Shown here piece after piece: positions 9,137 to 17,210 of a stretch of 64,000 nt of DNA (positions within the stretch are counted from its first letter, which is position 1; each line of letters opens with the position of its first letter). Position numbers and translations under genes: made by a program. A model generated the notes under the pieces. It worked only from the letters and a program-made list of their open reading frames with translations, had not been told where the DNA came from and did no database searches. The stretch is taken from contig JANYCZ010000008.1 in the NCBI GenBank assembly GCA_025360015.1, positions 124,001 through 188,000 of the forward strand, written 5' to 3'. The DNA is from Verrucomicrobiota bacterium. Its GTDB lineage: Bacteria; Verrucomicrobiota; Verrucomicrobiia; Verrucomicrobiales; Verrucomicrobiaceae.

Positions 9137-10723
9137 TCACGCCACCGCAGGCGCAGCTTCTGGCGTGGCTTTCGGCTTCACAGGCAGATGCGATGCGGTG
9201 ACCTCTTCCGCAGTCTCGCGCCAGCTGCGCCAGCCTTCGCGGAGCTCCAGCAGGGCCCATTCGGCCAGCATGCCGAAGAGTTTGATGGCGTCGTTGCGGT
9301 GAACCTTGAAGCCGGTGATGAGGCTGCGGTGATTGCGGTTGGTTTTACCCAGCGCCTGCGTGCGGCGACGACGACGGGCGATCTGGGCAAAGCGCCGGTT
9401 GTAGGTGCTCATGAGCTTGAAGACAGCCCCCTGCCCGGAGGCAAAGGGCGGCGTGAAGAGGGCCGTGGGGCCCTGCTCAAAGGGATGCCTCACTACGCCC
9501 CAGTAATAGAGACCGAGATCGAGGCGATAGGCCAGATCCATGAGATCATATTCGCCCATGTACTCATACTTGTCTTTGTACAGCGAGAGGAACCAGCAGC
9601 GGTGGCTGGTGGAGAAGGTGTGATTGTACTGCGGGATCAGCGCCCCCATCGACGCGCCTTTGCGCTGCTGGGTGATGAGATTCGCAGCGCTGCTGGTGGT
9701 GTAGGAGATCCAGTCCATGCCTGGGCTGTAAAACGGGTCCATGAAGGCGGCGGCATCGCCAGCGAGCACAAAGCCGTCTCCGGCAAAGGTGGTGCTGTAA
9801 TAGGCGAGGTTCTTGCGCCAGTGCACGTCGGTCTCGTCATACTGCGCGTCTGCCAGCAGATCGCGGGCGACGGGATGCTTCATGAGAAAGCTCTTGAGGC
9901 GGTCGCCCACCTTGCCGCCTTCGGTGGGGAAATCGACGATGCGCTGGTCGAAGACAACGCCCACGCTCATGTCGCCGCCTTTGAGCGGAATCCACCAGCT
10001 CCACCAGCCGTCGCCGATGACGTGGTTGGTGGCGGTGCCGCGCACGCAGAAGAGGGCCGCGGACCACTCGGGATATTTCTCCGCCAGCTCGCGGCCATCC
10101 CAGTCCTTCACGCCTTTCCAGCGGGACCATGCTGCGGTGGTGGGGTGCTCAAAGTTGGACTTCCACCAGCCTTGCTTGCGTGAGATCAGCGCGGCCACGC
10201 CGGAGGCATCGACGATCCAGCGCGCCTGCACGGCATGGGTCGTGTCTCCCTGTTTGTAAGTGACGCTCTGCATGCCACCCTCGGCGAGCTGCACGCTGGT
10301 GATGCTGACAGGGCGCAGCAACGTGGCTCCCTCAGCGCAGGCACGGCGCAGCACCTCTTCATCAAAGGTGGAGCGATCCAGCTGATAGGACGGCATCTTG
10401 ACCTGATACTTGGAGCCCAGCTCGCTCGCCTCGGCGATGGAGGCGACGTCCTGGTTCGCAAACCAGAAGCGCAGGCCCTGCTTGACGATGTGTGACTCAT
10501 TGAGGTATTTCGTGAGTCCCAAGACCTTGCCCATGAAATAGGCGCTGACTTCCACCGTCGCCTCGCCCACGCGCCTGCCGAGCTTCTCGTTCTTTTCCAG
10601 GATCAGGACGCGGATGCCGGGATTGTGACGCAGCAGCAGCGTGGCGGTGGCGGCACCGGAAAGCGCGGCACCCATGACGATGACATCGTAGGTGGCAGTG
10701 GTGTCGGTATGCGGGGGATTCAT
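9137..10723 (-). CDS. FAD-dependent halogenase-like monooxygenase (second copy)
   Basis: A 528-residue flavoprotein; the start chosen is the ATG just before the Rossmann fold (MNPPHTDTTATYDVIVMGAA), because the frame upstream overlaps the antiporter end. It has a modified FAD-binding loop (GAALSGAATA in place of GxGxxG), GEATVEVSAYF, and GDAAAFMDPFYSPGMDW in the second FAD site. It also has WWSWWIPL, which fits the WxWxIP signature separating flavin-dependent halogenases from ordinary hydroxylases. The tail after residue ~420 (RRFAQIARRRRRTQAL and beyond) is an extension not seen in the first copy. It may halogenate or hydroxylate an aromatic or carrier-bound substrate. It is last in an operon after the antiporter (61-base gap). 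Confidence 0.8.
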   Translation of the reverse strand: MNPPHTDTTATYDVIVMGAALSGAATATLLLRHNPGIRVLILEKNEKLGRRVGEATVEVSAYFMGKVLGLTKYLNESHIVKQGLRFWFANQDVASIAEASELGSKYQVKMPSYQLDRSTFDEEVLRRACAEGATLLRPVSITSVQLAEGGMQSVTYKQGDTTHAVQARWIVDASGVAALISRKQGWWKSNFEHPTTAAWSRWKGVKDWDGRELAEKYPEWSAALFCVRGTATNHVIGDGWWSWWIPLKGGDMSVGVVFDQRIVDFPTEGGKVGDRLKSFLMKHPVARDLLADAQYDETDVHWRKNLAYYSTTFAGDGFVLAGDAAAFMDPFYSPGMDWISYTTSSAANLITQQRKGASMGALIPQYNHTFSTSHRCWFLSLYKDKYEYMGEYDLMDLAYRLDLGLYYWGVVRHPFEQGPTALFTPPFASGQGAVFKLMSTYNRRFAQIARRRRRTQALGKTNRNHRSLITGFKVHRNDAIKLFGMLAEWALLELREGWRSWRETAEEVTASHLPVKPKATPEAAPAVA

Positions 10724-10784
10724 GGACAGCACAGATGAGACGTGCTCTTCGCGCATGCAAGAATGCGTTGGCAAGAAATCACGC

Positions 10785-12236
10785 TCACGCCGCGGCGGGA
10801 GAATGGGAATCATCCAGCACCGCCTGTTTGCTGCCGAAGAGCGTCAGCAGCGGCCCGGTCAGCATGGTGGTGACCAGCGCCATGATGACGAGCATGGTGA
10901 AGATGCGCGGCGAGAGAATGCCCATGTCATAGCCGATGTTCAGCGCGATGAGCTCCATGAGGCCGCGTGTGTTCATCAGCGCGCCGAGCTGCAAGGACTC
11001 GCTCCAGCTCATGCCGCTCCAGCGCGCGGCGATGGCGCTGCCGCCCAGCTTGCCCACGGTGGCCACGGCGATGATGCCCGCGCACAGCAGCCAGCCTTGC
11101 ACATCATTGAGCAGGCCCACCTGCGTGCGCAGCCCGGTGAAGGCGAAGAACAATGGCAGCAGCAGCACAGAGCTGAAATTTTCCACGCGCACGCTGAGCT
11201 TGTGCCGGAAGCCGCCGATCTCTGGCATGATGGCACCTGCGAGGAAGGCACCGAACAGGGCATGGATGCCGATGATCTCCGTGGTCAACGCCGCCGCCAC
11301 GACCACACAGATCACGGTGGCGAGCGCGCCTTTGGTGGGCTCATCACGCTCCAGGGTAGCTTTGCCAATCAAGTGCGGCAGAGCGAGCCGCACGCCCCAG
11401 ATCATGAGGGCGATGAAGACGGCCACGAGCAGCAGGTTCAAGGCCGAAGCCGCCATGCTGGTGGCGCGAGCGATGGCAACGACGAAGGCCAGGATGCTCC
11501 AGGCGGTGACGTCATCCACCGCCGCGCAGGTGATCGCCGTGCTGCCGAGGAAGGTCTTGGTCAGGCCGCGCTCCTGCAAAATGCGCGCCAGTACCGGGAA
11601 GGCGGTGATGCTCATGGAGATGCCCATGAAGAGGGCGAAAGCCATGAAGCTCGCGCCTGGCTGCGCGAGATGGCTGTAGAGGAAGTAGGCCAGCACCACG
11701 CCGAGGAAGTACGGCAGCACAATGCTGGCATGGCTCACCACCACGGCGACGTCCGCCTTTTTGCGCACATGTCCCACATCCAGCTCCATGCCCACGACAA
11801 ACATGAACAGGCAGACGCCGATCTGGCTCAGCATCTTGAGCACGCCAAGGGAGGTCGGGGGAAAGACGAACTGAAACGCATCGGGGGCGAGCATGCCAAA
11901 CAACGATGGCCCCAGCAGGATGCCTGCCGCCATTTCTCCCACCACGGAGGGCTGGCCAAAGCGTGCGAACAGCGTGCCCGTCAGCCGTGACGCGGCGATG
12001 ATGACGAGCAACTGCACGAAGAGATGACTCAGCGGCTCGTTCAGGTTTTCCTGCAACCCTGCCAGCATCGACGCCGACACTGAAGCATCGGCGGGCTTCA
12101 CCTTTTGCGCTGAACTGTGCAGCAGCTCTGATGCAGCCTGGGGCGCTGGCAGGGTGGCACCGAGATGCAGCACGGTGAAGATGCCCATGCCCACCAAGGC
12201 GATGGTGAGGAGGTAAAAGGTGGCGGTGCGTTTCAT
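10785..12236 (-). CDS. Cation:proton antiporter (CPA2/Kef-type)
   Basis: A 483-residue polytopic membrane protein with a leader helix (FYLLTIALVGMGIFTVLHL), a ~45-residue soluble linker, then about 12 transmembrane helices of the Na+/H+ exchanger fold. GEMAAGILLGPSLFGML, ITCAAVDDVTAWSIL (the ion-binding double Asp) and IHALFGAFLAGAIMPEI are diagnostic for CPA2. No RCK/TrkA-N regulatory domain follows. A GTG at 12278 overlapping the upstream stop by four bases is an alternative start; ATG 12236 begins right at the leader helix. It lies between two halogenase-like genes and is probably co-transcribed with both. It might balance cation or halide gradients for that pathway, but this is inference. 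Confidence 0.88.
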   Translation of the reverse strand: MKRTATFYLLTIALVGMGIFTVLHLGATLPAPQAASELLHSSAQKVKPADASVSASMLAGLQENLNEPLSHLFVQLLVIIAASRLTGTLFARFGQPSVVGEMAAGILLGPSLFGMLAPDAFQFVFPPTSLGVLKMLSQIGVCLFMFVVGMELDVGHVRKKADVAVVVSHASIVLPYFLGVVLAYFLYSHLAQPGASFMAFALFMGISMSITAFPVLARILQERGLTKTFLGSTAITCAAVDDVTAWSILAFVVAIARATSMAASALNLLLVAVFIALMIWGVRLALPHLIGKATLERDEPTKGALATVICVVVAAALTTEIIGIHALFGAFLAGAIMPEIGGFRHKLSVRVENFSSVLLLPLFFAFTGLRTQVGLLNDVQGWLLCAGIIAVATVGKLGGSAIAARWSGMSWSESLQLGALMNTRGLMELIALNIGYDMGILSPRIFTMLVIMALVTTMLTGPLLTLFGSKQAVLDDSHSPAAA

Positions 12237-12274
12237 CCGTGTTTCAGGTCGATGCGTTCGGGCCTTGTCAGAAG

Positions 12275-13522
12275 TCACGCGGCCAGCGGCTCGCCATACG
12301 GGAGGTCATCCGGCAGCGGAACGAACTCGCGGATCTGACTCCAGAGCACGCTGAAGTCCTTGTTCACATCGCCAGAGAGGCAGTCGGTGATGGCACCGGC
12401 GGCATCGGGGAAGCGCTTGATGACTTCGCGGAAGGAGAAGTCAGGATTGTAGAAGGCATAGACGAGCTTGCGCATGTTCTCCACGCCCTCGCGGATCGTC
12501 GCGCCGTACTCGGTGAAGCGTTCGGGAGAAAGGTCGCCATCGAGGATCCCCTGGTGAATCGTCTCACCGGAGAGCACGCCGCATTTCAGCGCCAGCATCA
12601 CGCCGCTGCTAAAGACGGGATCGAGAAACGCGAAGGCATCGCCCACGAGCAGCAGGCCGGGGCCAGCGCAGTGCTTGGCATGGTGCGAGTATTCACTGAT
12701 AAGGCGGTACTCGCCATTGGAGGTGCCGGTGCTGAGGTGTTCCTTGATCCACAGGTTCTCCTCCACTTCGCGATTGAAGATTTCCTTCGGATCCTTCACG
12801 CCGCCGCGGGTGAGGTATTTGCCTTCGGCCACCACGCCCACGCTAATCATGTCATCGTGCTGCGGGATGTGCCAGAACCAGCCCTTGTCCGGAATGTAGG
12901 CGACCATCGTCTGGCCTTCGTCGATGCCGGGCTCACGCTTCGAGCCTTTATAGTACGTCCACACCGCCACCTTGTTCAGATAGGGGTCACGCATGCGCCA
13001 GCCGTTGCGCGTGGCGGTGAAGGCTTCCTTGCCGGTGCAGTCGAGGGTTATCTTCGCGCGATATTCAGTGATGTTGCCGTCCTTGTCCTTCGCGCGCGCG
13101 CCGACGACGCGGCCGTCTTCTTTGATGAGCTCCTGTACGGATGTCTCCTCCTTCACTTCCGCGCCTCTCTCACGCGCATGGTCCAGCAGCATCTGGTCAA
13201 ACTCGGAGCGCAGCACCTGCCAGGTCTGCGCCACGCTCTCGCGATCATAGCGATTGAAGAAATAGAAGGGCTGCGAGGCCTTGCCGCTCGGCTGCACGAA
13301 GGCGACACTGTACTTCTTCACGAAGTGCGACTTCTTCATCTTGGGGATCAGCCCGAGGCGCTCCAGCGGCCCGTAGGTGAAGGGAATCAATGACTCGCCG
13401 ATGTGGTAGCGCGGGAACTTCTCGCGCTCCAGAATGAGCACCTTGTGGCCGTATTCAGCCAGGATGGCCGCAGAGCTGGAACCCGCAGGTCCGGCACCGA
13501 TGATGAGCGCGTCGTAGTTCAT
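12275..13522 (-). CDS. FAD-dependent halogenase-like monooxygenase (first copy)
   Basis: A 415-residue flavoprotein starting MNYDALIIGAGPAGSSSAA, a canonical GxGxxG FAD-binding start; an in-frame start 42 bases upstream is possible. It carries REKFPRYHIGESLIP (the GES motif), GWFWHIPQHDDMISVG (WxWxIP-type halogenase motif, here W-F-W-H-I-P) and GDAFAFLDPVFSSGVMLAL. These place it in the tryptophan-halogenase/geranylgeranyl-reductase-like superfamily. The expected reaction is FADH2-dependent halogenation of an aromatic, although many members with this motif are unassigned oxidoreductases. It is first in a three-gene operon and its stop overlaps an upstream GTG start for the antiporter. It shares the fold and motifs with the product of 9137-10723 but is clearly diverged. 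Confidence 0.82.
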   Translation of the reverse strand: MNYDALIIGAGPAGSSSAAILAEYGHKVLILEREKFPRYHIGESLIPFTYGPLERLGLIPKMKKSHFVKKYSVAFVQPSGKASQPFYFFNRYDRESVAQTWQVLRSEFDQMLLDHARERGAEVKEETSVQELIKEDGRVVGARAKDKDGNITEYRAKITLDCTGKEAFTATRNGWRMRDPYLNKVAVWTYYKGSKREPGIDEGQTMVAYIPDKGWFWHIPQHDDMISVGVVAEGKYLTRGGVKDPKEIFNREVEENLWIKEHLSTGTSNGEYRLISEYSHHAKHCAGPGLLLVGDAFAFLDPVFSSGVMLALKCGVLSGETIHQGILDGDLSPERFTEYGATIREGVENMRKLVYAFYNPDFSFREVIKRFPDAAGAITDCLSGDVNKDFSVLWSQIREFVPLPDDLPYGEPLAA

Positions 13523-13604
13523 GAGATTGGGATGGTTGGTTGATGAGTCATGCACCGATACCAATTTTTTGGCATAACGAAAATCCCATTTCGCTATCGT
13601 TTTG

Positions 13605-13619
13605 ATGCCGCAGCGGCAT
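13605..13619. promoter_or_regulatory. Palindrome upstream of the halogenase operon
   Basis: ATGCCGC-A-GCGGCAT is a perfect 7-base inverted repeat with a one-base centre. It lies 83 bases before the first halogenase start, in the divergent gap shared with the helicase gene. It could be an operator or a hairpin. Only the symmetry is seen. Confidence 0.3.
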
Positions 13620-13635
13620 GGCTGCCGCCTCAGAG

Positions 13636-13665
13636 AAAGTACTCCCGAGCTTTAGCTCGCTCTGG
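13636..13665 (+). repeat. Family A palindromic repeat, copy 1
   Basis: A 30-base element built around CGAGCTTTAGCTCG (perfect 6-base arms, 2-base loop) and flanked by AAAGTACT and TCTGG. It matches 27 of 30 bases with 50250-50279. It sits in the divergent gap between the halogenase operon and the helicase gene. Confidence 0.8.
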
Positions 13666-13724
13666 ATAGCGCCGCAAACCACATCCGCGACATCCCACAT
13701 ACCACTTTCGGGCACCCACTGCAC

Positions 13725-13754
13725 GCACGAACCGCTCAGAGTGTGCGGGCCACT
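13725..13754 (+). repeat. Family B palindromic repeat, degenerate copy
   Basis: GCACGAACCGCTCAGAGTGT followed by GCGGGCCACT is a shortened version of the element at 42178-42205 and 53431-53458. It keeps the GCGGGCCACT end and the GCACGAAC approach but has lost several central bases. Confidence 0.6.
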
Positions 13755-13777
13755 CCGCGAAAATCCCTTTTTGAAAT

Positions 13778-13786
13778 TGCTATATT
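13778..13786 (+). promoter_or_regulatory. Candidate extended -10 promoter for the helicase gene
   Basis: TGCTATATT matches the extended -10 pattern TG-n-TATAAT (5 of 6 in the hexamer). It would start transcription about 30 bases before the ATG at 13823. No good -35 box is visible, as is normal for extended -10 promoters. Confidence 0.4.
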
Positions 13787-13822
13787 TTGCGGGTTTCGTG
13801 GGCCACACCATCGGTGTCCATC

Positions 13823-16366
13823 ATGTCCAACTCTGCCACGCTTCCCATCTTTGAACTCCGTCAGACTTTCACCGCCGCTCTGCTGGATCCGGCGCTGCCG
13901 AATCTGCTGATCAAAGCGCCCACGGGCTCGGGCAAATCCACGCAGATCCCGCAGTTCGTGCTGGACTCCGGGCTGCTGGCGGAGGGCAGGCGCTGCATCG
14001 TGCTGCAGCCGCGCCGCATTGCCGCACGCATGCTGGCACAGCGCGTGGCGCGGGAGCGGAACGCACGCCTGGGCGGCGAGGTGGGCTATCAGGTGCGGTT
14101 TGAAAACATCACCAGCAAGGAGACGCGGCTGAGCTATGTGACGGAGGGCGTGATGCTGCGGCAGATGCTGGAAGATCCGCAACTTGAGCGCGTGGGCTGC
14201 ATCGTGATCGATGAATTTCATGAGCGGCATCTGGATGGCGATCTCGTGCTGGCTTTTGCGCGGCAGCTGCAGCGCACACGGCGGCCGGATTTAAAGATCA
14301 TCGTCATGTCCGCCACGCTGGTGTCGGGGCCGCTGGTGGACTTCATGCAGCCGTGCAAGCTGCTGGAATCCGAGGGGCGCACGTTTCCGGTGGAGGTGCG
14401 GTATCAGGCTGCGCTGCAGCTCAAGACCGGCTACCCGGAGCCGGTGTGGGATCAGGCGGCGCGTGCGTGCGAGGACCTTGCGCTTTCGCCCGGCTTCAGC
14501 GGGGACATGCTGGTCTTCATGCCGGGGGGGCATGAGATCCGCAAGACCATCGCGGCGATCCAGGGCCGCAGCTTTGCGCGTGGCCGCCGCGTGGTGCCGC
14601 TGCATGGGGAGCTGACGCCGCAGGATCAGGATGCGGCCGTCACGCCGGGCGAGCAGCCGAAGATCATCGTGAGTACGAACGTGGCGGAAACCTCCCTCAC
14701 CATCGAAGGCGTGCGCGCCGTGGTGGATGGCGGACTGGCGCGCACGGCTTCGTATGATCCGCGCCGGGGCATCAACACACTCACCGTGCAAAAGATCAGC
14801 CGCGCCTCGGCGGAGCAGCGAGCGGGGCGTGCGGGGCGGCTTGGACCGGGCATCGCCGTGCGCCTGTGGACGCAGCGCGATCATTTGCTGCGGCCGGAGA
14901 GCGAACTGCCCGAAGTGCAGCGACTCGATTTGAGCGAAGCATTGCTGGCGCTGCGAGTGCTTTCGCGGGAGCCGTTTGACTGGTTTGAGCCGCCCACGCC
15001 GGCCTCGCAAACGCGCGCGGAGAATCTGCTGAGTGAACTTGGCGCGCTGGATCATGAAGGGCGCATCACGGCGCTGGGCCGACAGATGAGCCGCTTTCCG
15101 CTGCACCCGCGCTTTGCGCGCATGCTGCTCGCTGCGGCGCAGTATGGTTGCCTGCGCGAGGCCACGCTGTGCGCTGCGGCGGCACAGGGGCGCGATATTT
15201 TGCTGGTGGGCAAAAACAACGCCTCGCACAAAAACGAAGACTTGTGGGAGCACGATGACGTGACGGAGTTTCAGGCGATCCTGCGCGCTTTTGCCCGGGC
15301 GGAGGCCACGAATTTCAATCCCGATGACTGCGCGCGCTATGGCATCCACGCCAATGCCTCACGCGAGGCCGCACGCAGCGCGGATCAGTTTCTTCAGCTC
15401 GCGAAACGTTCCGGCCTGCCAATCAACGATGAAGTGGCTGATCCCACGGCGCTGGCAAAAATGCTGCTCGCGGCGTTCAGCGATCACCTCGGGGTGGAGA
15501 CGAGTACCGGCAGCCGCATCTACCGACTGGCGGGTGGCTACAGCGGGCACCTCGGCAAGGATGCGCACATCCGGCCGCCGCACCTCATCGTCGCTGCGGA
15601 GATCGTGGAGGTGCAGGGCAAGGCGCTCACGGTGCAGCTCAACAACTGCACGCGCATTGAGGAGGAGTGGCTGCGCGAATTGTTCCCCGAGGATTTCACC
15701 ACCGCCTCTCGCGCTGCGTATGACACGGTGAACCGCCGCGTGATGAATCTGGAGGAGGTGCGCTTCCGCAGCCTCGTGCTCAGCAGCCGCGAACGCGGCG
15801 AGCCCGATGAGTCCACCGCCGCCAGCCTGCTGGCCGCCGAGGTCATCGCCGGACGCCTGCAACTCACCAACTGGACCGACAAGGTGGAGCAGTGGATCAC
15901 GCGCGTGAACTGCCTCTCCAAATGGATGCCCGATCTCGAAATCCCCGCCATCGGCGAGGAGGACCGCCACCTGATCATCGAGCAGGTCTGCACCGGCTGC
16001 ATCGCGTATCGCCAACTCAAGGACAAAGACATCTTCCCTGCCCTGCACCAATGGCTCAGCCACGCGCAGCGCGACATGCTCGACAAATACGCCCCCGAAC
16101 GCTACGCCCTCAAAAACGGCAAGACCGCCCGCATCGTCTATGACGAAAAGCAGCCGCCAAGTGTCAGCGCGGTGCTGCAACACATGTATGATGTGAACGA
16201 AAACCCCAAGGTGGCGGCGGGCCGCATCAGCGTCACCGTGCATCTGCTCTCACCCGCGCAGCGCCCGATTCAGACCACGGGAGATCTGGGGAGGTTTTGG
16301 CGAGAGGGATATCCGGCGGTGAAGGCGCAGTTGCGGGGAAGGTATCCGAGGCATGAGTGGCGGTGA
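13823..16366 (+). CDS. hrpB: ATP-dependent helicase HrpB
   Basis: An 847-residue DEAH/RHA-type superfamily 2 helicase. Walker A is KAPTGSGKST (residues 31-40), Walker B is the HrpB-typical DEFH (130-133) in IDEFHERH, motif III is VMSATL, and motif VI lies in SAEQRAGRAGRLGPG. Downstream are the HA2-like region (SRFPLHPRFARMLL), an OB-like segment and the HrpB carboxy-terminal domain ending LRGRYPRHEWR. The length is normal for HrpB. The start was placed at MSNSATLPIFELRQTF; an in-frame ATG 36 bases upstream adds no conserved sequence. HrpB is widespread but its cellular role is poorly defined. Confidence 0.92.
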   Translation: MSNSATLPIFELRQTFTAALLDPALPNLLIKAPTGSGKSTQIPQFVLDSGLLAEGRRCIVLQPRRIAARMLAQRVARERNARLGGEVGYQVRFENITSKETRLSYVTEGVMLRQMLEDPQLERVGCIVIDEFHERHLDGDLVLAFARQLQRTRRPDLKIIVMSATLVSGPLVDFMQPCKLLESEGRTFPVEVRYQAALQLKTGYPEPVWDQAARACEDLALSPGFSGDMLVFMPGGHEIRKTIAAIQGRSFARGRRVVPLHGELTPQDQDAAVTPGEQPKIIVSTNVAETSLTIEGVRAVVDGGLARTASYDPRRGINTLTVQKISRASAEQRAGRAGRLGPGIAVRLWTQRDHLLRPESELPEVQRLDLSEALLALRVLSREPFDWFEPPTPASQTRAENLLSELGALDHEGRITALGRQMSRFPLHPRFARMLLAAAQYGCLREATLCAAAAQGRDILLVGKNNASHKNEDLWEHDDVTEFQAILRAFARAEATNFNPDDCARYGIHANASREAARSADQFLQLAKRSGLPINDEVADPTALAKMLLAAFSDHLGVETSTGSRIYRLAGGYSGHLGKDAHIRPPHLIVAAEIVEVQGKALTVQLNNCTRIEEEWLRELFPEDFTTASRAAYDTVNRRVMNLEEVRFRSLVLSSRERGEPDESTAASLLAAEVIAGRLQLTNWTDKVEQWITRVNCLSKWMPDLEIPAIGEEDRHLIIEQVCTGCIAYRQLKDKDIFPALHQWLSHAQRDMLDKYAPERYALKNGKTARIVYDEKQPPSVSAVLQHMYDVNENPKVAAGRISVTVHLLSPAQRPIQTTGDLGRFWREGYPAVKAQLRGRYPRHEWR

Positions 16367-16391
16367 GGGGCGTTGGGTGGAAACCAAGCCC

Positions 16392-16420
16392 TTGACATTA
16401 AATTGATGGAGCTGGACAAT
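16392..16420 (+). promoter_or_regulatory. Candidate promoter of the first vapBC operon, possibly leaderless
   Basis: TTGACA (16392-16397), a 17-base spacer and GACAAT (16415-16420). Initiation seven or so bases downstream would fall at about 16427, essentially on the antitoxin ATG at 16428. No Shine-Dalgarno sequence lies at normal spacing, so a leaderless message is plausible. Confidence 0.5.
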
Positions 16421-16427
16421 TGCAGGC

Positions 16428-16682
16428 ATGACCAAGACCCAGATCCAGGTTCCAGAGGAGCTGTTTCGTGAACTCCGCAGCTTCGCCAAACAACGCGAGT
16501 GGTCCCTGGCGGAGACATTCCGTCGTGCAGCCGAGTTGCTGCTGCAAGTCTATCCCGAGCCGCCCGATCAGCAGACCACAGCCTGGGCCCCTCCGACTTC
16601 CGGCAAAGTTGGTTGGAAAGGCTTGAGCGCAGCCCAACTTCGCGACGCCTCCTTTGCCGACGCCGATCCACGACTGGCCTGA
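16428..16682 (+). CDS. Antitoxin of a VapBC-type pair
   Basis: An 84-residue protein starting MTKTQIQVPEELFRELRSFA, with the beta strand and two helices of a ribbon-helix-helix DNA-binding domain in residues 1-40. A flexible tail (VGWKGLSAAQLRDASFADAD) would cover the toxin active site. It should repress its own operon and neutralise the PIN toxin that begins 16 bases downstream. The specific antitoxin family is not certain; the assignment follows from the fold and the adjacent toxin. Confidence 0.8.
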   Translation: MTKTQIQVPEELFRELRSFAKQREWSLAETFRRAAELLLQVYPEPPDQQTTAWAPPTSGKVGWKGLSAAQLRDASFADADPRLA

Positions 16683-16697
16683 TACCCAGCACCAGCC

Positions 16698-17138
16698 ATG
16701 CTCTCGATTGATACGAACCTCCTGCTTTACGCCTACAGCGAGGCAGCCCCCGAGCACGACCGCGCCCTCGCATTCATCACCTCCATGTCGGGGAGCGAGA
16801 GCGTGGCACTGAGTGAGTTTGTCCTCACCGAGTTCTACTTGCTGCTTCGCAATCCAACTGTGCTGAAGAAGCCTCTATCGGCACCTGATGCAGTGCGTGT
16901 CATCCAAAGTTACCGCCAGCATCCGCGCTGGAAGATCCTCGGCTTTCCTCCCACCAGCCGCGAAGTTCACGCCGAGCTCTGGCAGCAAGCCGCCATCCCC
17001 GGCATCGCCCGCCGTCGCATCTACGACACCCGCACGGCTCTGTGCCTACGCGCGTTCGGCGTTACTGAGTTCGCCACAGCGAATGTGAAGGACTTCGAGG
17101 GATTTGGATTTCAGAAGGTTTGGAATCCGCTGCTCTGA
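16698..17138 (+). CDS. VapC-type PIN-domain ribonuclease toxin
   Basis: A 146-residue PIN-domain protein. It has the acidic residues expected to bind Mg2+: Asp5 in MLSIDTNLLLYAY, Glu in LSEFVLTEFYLLLRNP, Asp in RRRIYDTRTALCL, and Asp in TANVKDFEGFGF. VapC toxins cleave RNA, often tRNA or rRNA, when freed from the antitoxin. The gene is intact and follows the antitoxin closely, so it forms a working operon on sequence grounds. Confidence 0.9.
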   Translation: MLSIDTNLLLYAYSEAAPEHDRALAFITSMSGSESVALSEFVLTEFYLLLRNPTVLKKPLSAPDAVRVIQSYRQHPRWKILGFPPTSREVHAELWQQAAIPGIARRRIYDTRTALCLRAFGVTEFATANVKDFEGFGFQKVWNPLL

Positions 17139-17210
17139 GTGACGGTGAGAAGGCAAACCGCCTGACTTTGAATCATGGGAGTTCCCCGCACACGGAGCGT
17201 GCTGACCACC

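Noticed and set aside
10692..11990. 432-codon open frame opposite the antiporter gene
   Set aside because: Composition dominated by His, Gln and Ala, as expected for the complement of a membrane-protein gene; no independent start signal.
13548..13811. 87-codon open frame between the halogenase and helicase genes
   Set aside because: Runs across family A and B palindromes; no family resemblance and no start signal.
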